From NCBI GenBank assembly GCA_031259035.1, contig JAIRLZ010000197.1:1-6616 (forward strand): a stretch of 6,616 nucleotides of DNA, in the 5' to 3' direction. The stretch is from Treponema sp. Its GTDB lineage: Bacteria; Spirochaetota; Spirochaetia; Treponematales; Breznakiellaceae. Made by a program: the position numbers and the translations under genes. Shown here piece by piece: positions 6,480 to 6,616 of this stretch (the stretch's first letter is position 1; every line of letters starts with the position of its first letter). Below the pieces are notes generated by a model. The model did not search any database. It worked only from the letters and a program-made list of their open reading frames with translations, and was not told the DNA's origin.

Positions 6480-6506
6480 AAAGAGACGACATCCAGAAGT
6501 CTCTTT
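6480..6506 (-). other. Second hairpin behind flagellin, 8-bp stem
   Basis: The sequence aaagagac (6480-6487) pairs exactly with gtctcttt (6499-6506) across an 11-nt loop. It lies 22 nt after the flagellin stop, just before the stronger 14-bp stem. With no T-run on the minus strand it is more likely an RNA stability or processing structure than a terminator. On the plus strand it would be followed by GTTCAGTTTTTT, which has no known transcript to end. Confidence 0.5.
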
Positions 6507-6528
6507 GTTCAGTTTTTTAATAAAGAAA

Positions 6529-6616
6529 CTATAAGAGTTGCACCGCCACCTGAGGCTGCGTATTAGCTTGCGCGAGAAGCGCGGTTCCGGTACGCGCCAG
6601 AATAGTATTCTTGGTG
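6529..6616 (-). CDS. flaB: Flagellin, C-terminal end (FlaB-type core filament protein), truncated by window
   Basis: Only the last 28 residues are inside the window: TKNTILARTGTALLAQANTQ followed by PQVAVQLL and a TAG at 6529-6531. The L-x-Q-A-N-x-Q-P pattern followed by a Leu-rich end is the highly conserved C-terminal D0 helix of flagellins, which packs in the inner core of the filament. The RTGTALLAQANTQPQ form fits spirochaetal FlaB core flagellins. Treponemes usually carry several flaB paralogues, so which one this is cannot be told. The end reads QLL with no following Arg, where many flagellins end in LLR or LLG. The gene heads the flagellar cluster and is separated from flaG by 144 nt holding two hairpins. 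Confidence 0.85.
   Translation of the reverse strand, partial: TKNTILARTGTALLAQANTQPQVAVQLL

Noticed and set aside
6385..6492. Extending flaG upstream to an ATG at 6492
   Set aside because: The extension would translate the 14-bp hairpin and the ribosome binding site; AAGGAG 7 nt before ATG 6384 gives a better start.

Overview
The window looks like chromosome of a spirochaete of the Treponema group. The main evidence is a minus-strand flagellar block running flagellin (FlaB-type C-terminus), flaG, fliD and a conserved-looking helical protein of unknown function. From memory, not a search, this order resembles the one around fliD in treponemes. The G+C content is moderate by eye, higher than in T. 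denticola, which would fit a gut or termite-gut treponeme. That species-level guess is inference.

Layout from left to right. Positions 2-553 (+) hold the C-terminal two thirds of a short-chain dehydrogenase/reductase cut by the window edge; it keeps the Asn/Tyr/Lys catalytic positions but lacks the usual Ser and NNAG motif. Positions 554-624 are a convergent junction with an imperfect hairpin (593-631) that reaches into the end of the next gene. Positions 625-1611 (-) encode a PfkB-family sugar kinase, probably a fructokinase, and 1635-2519 (-) encode an exported outer-membrane-type beta-barrel protein lying 23 nt upstream of it, so the two are probably co-transcribed. The leader of the barrel gene has 11-bp tandem repeats and a second in-frame start with its own ribosome binding site. 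Positions about 2640-3147 are a poorly coding stretch that includes the decayed-looking end of a hydrophobic reading frame.

The right half, 3148-6616 (-), is the flagellar operon. Flagellin ends at 6529. Two hairpins follow, one a perfect 14-bp stem, before flaG (6034-6384). flaG overlaps fliD (3986-6034) by one base, and fliD is followed after one base by the unknown protein (3148-3984). FlaG and FliD act on the periplasmic flagellar filament, influencing filament length and capping the filament tip. The tight coupling suggests the last gene serves the same structure or its export.

I found no CRISPR array, complete mobile element, tRNA or rRNA, and no clear case for a wholly new system. The points most worth a second look are the repeat-bearing leader of the barrel gene, the atypical SDR active site, the proline-flanked insert in FliD and the uncharacterised gene behind fliD.
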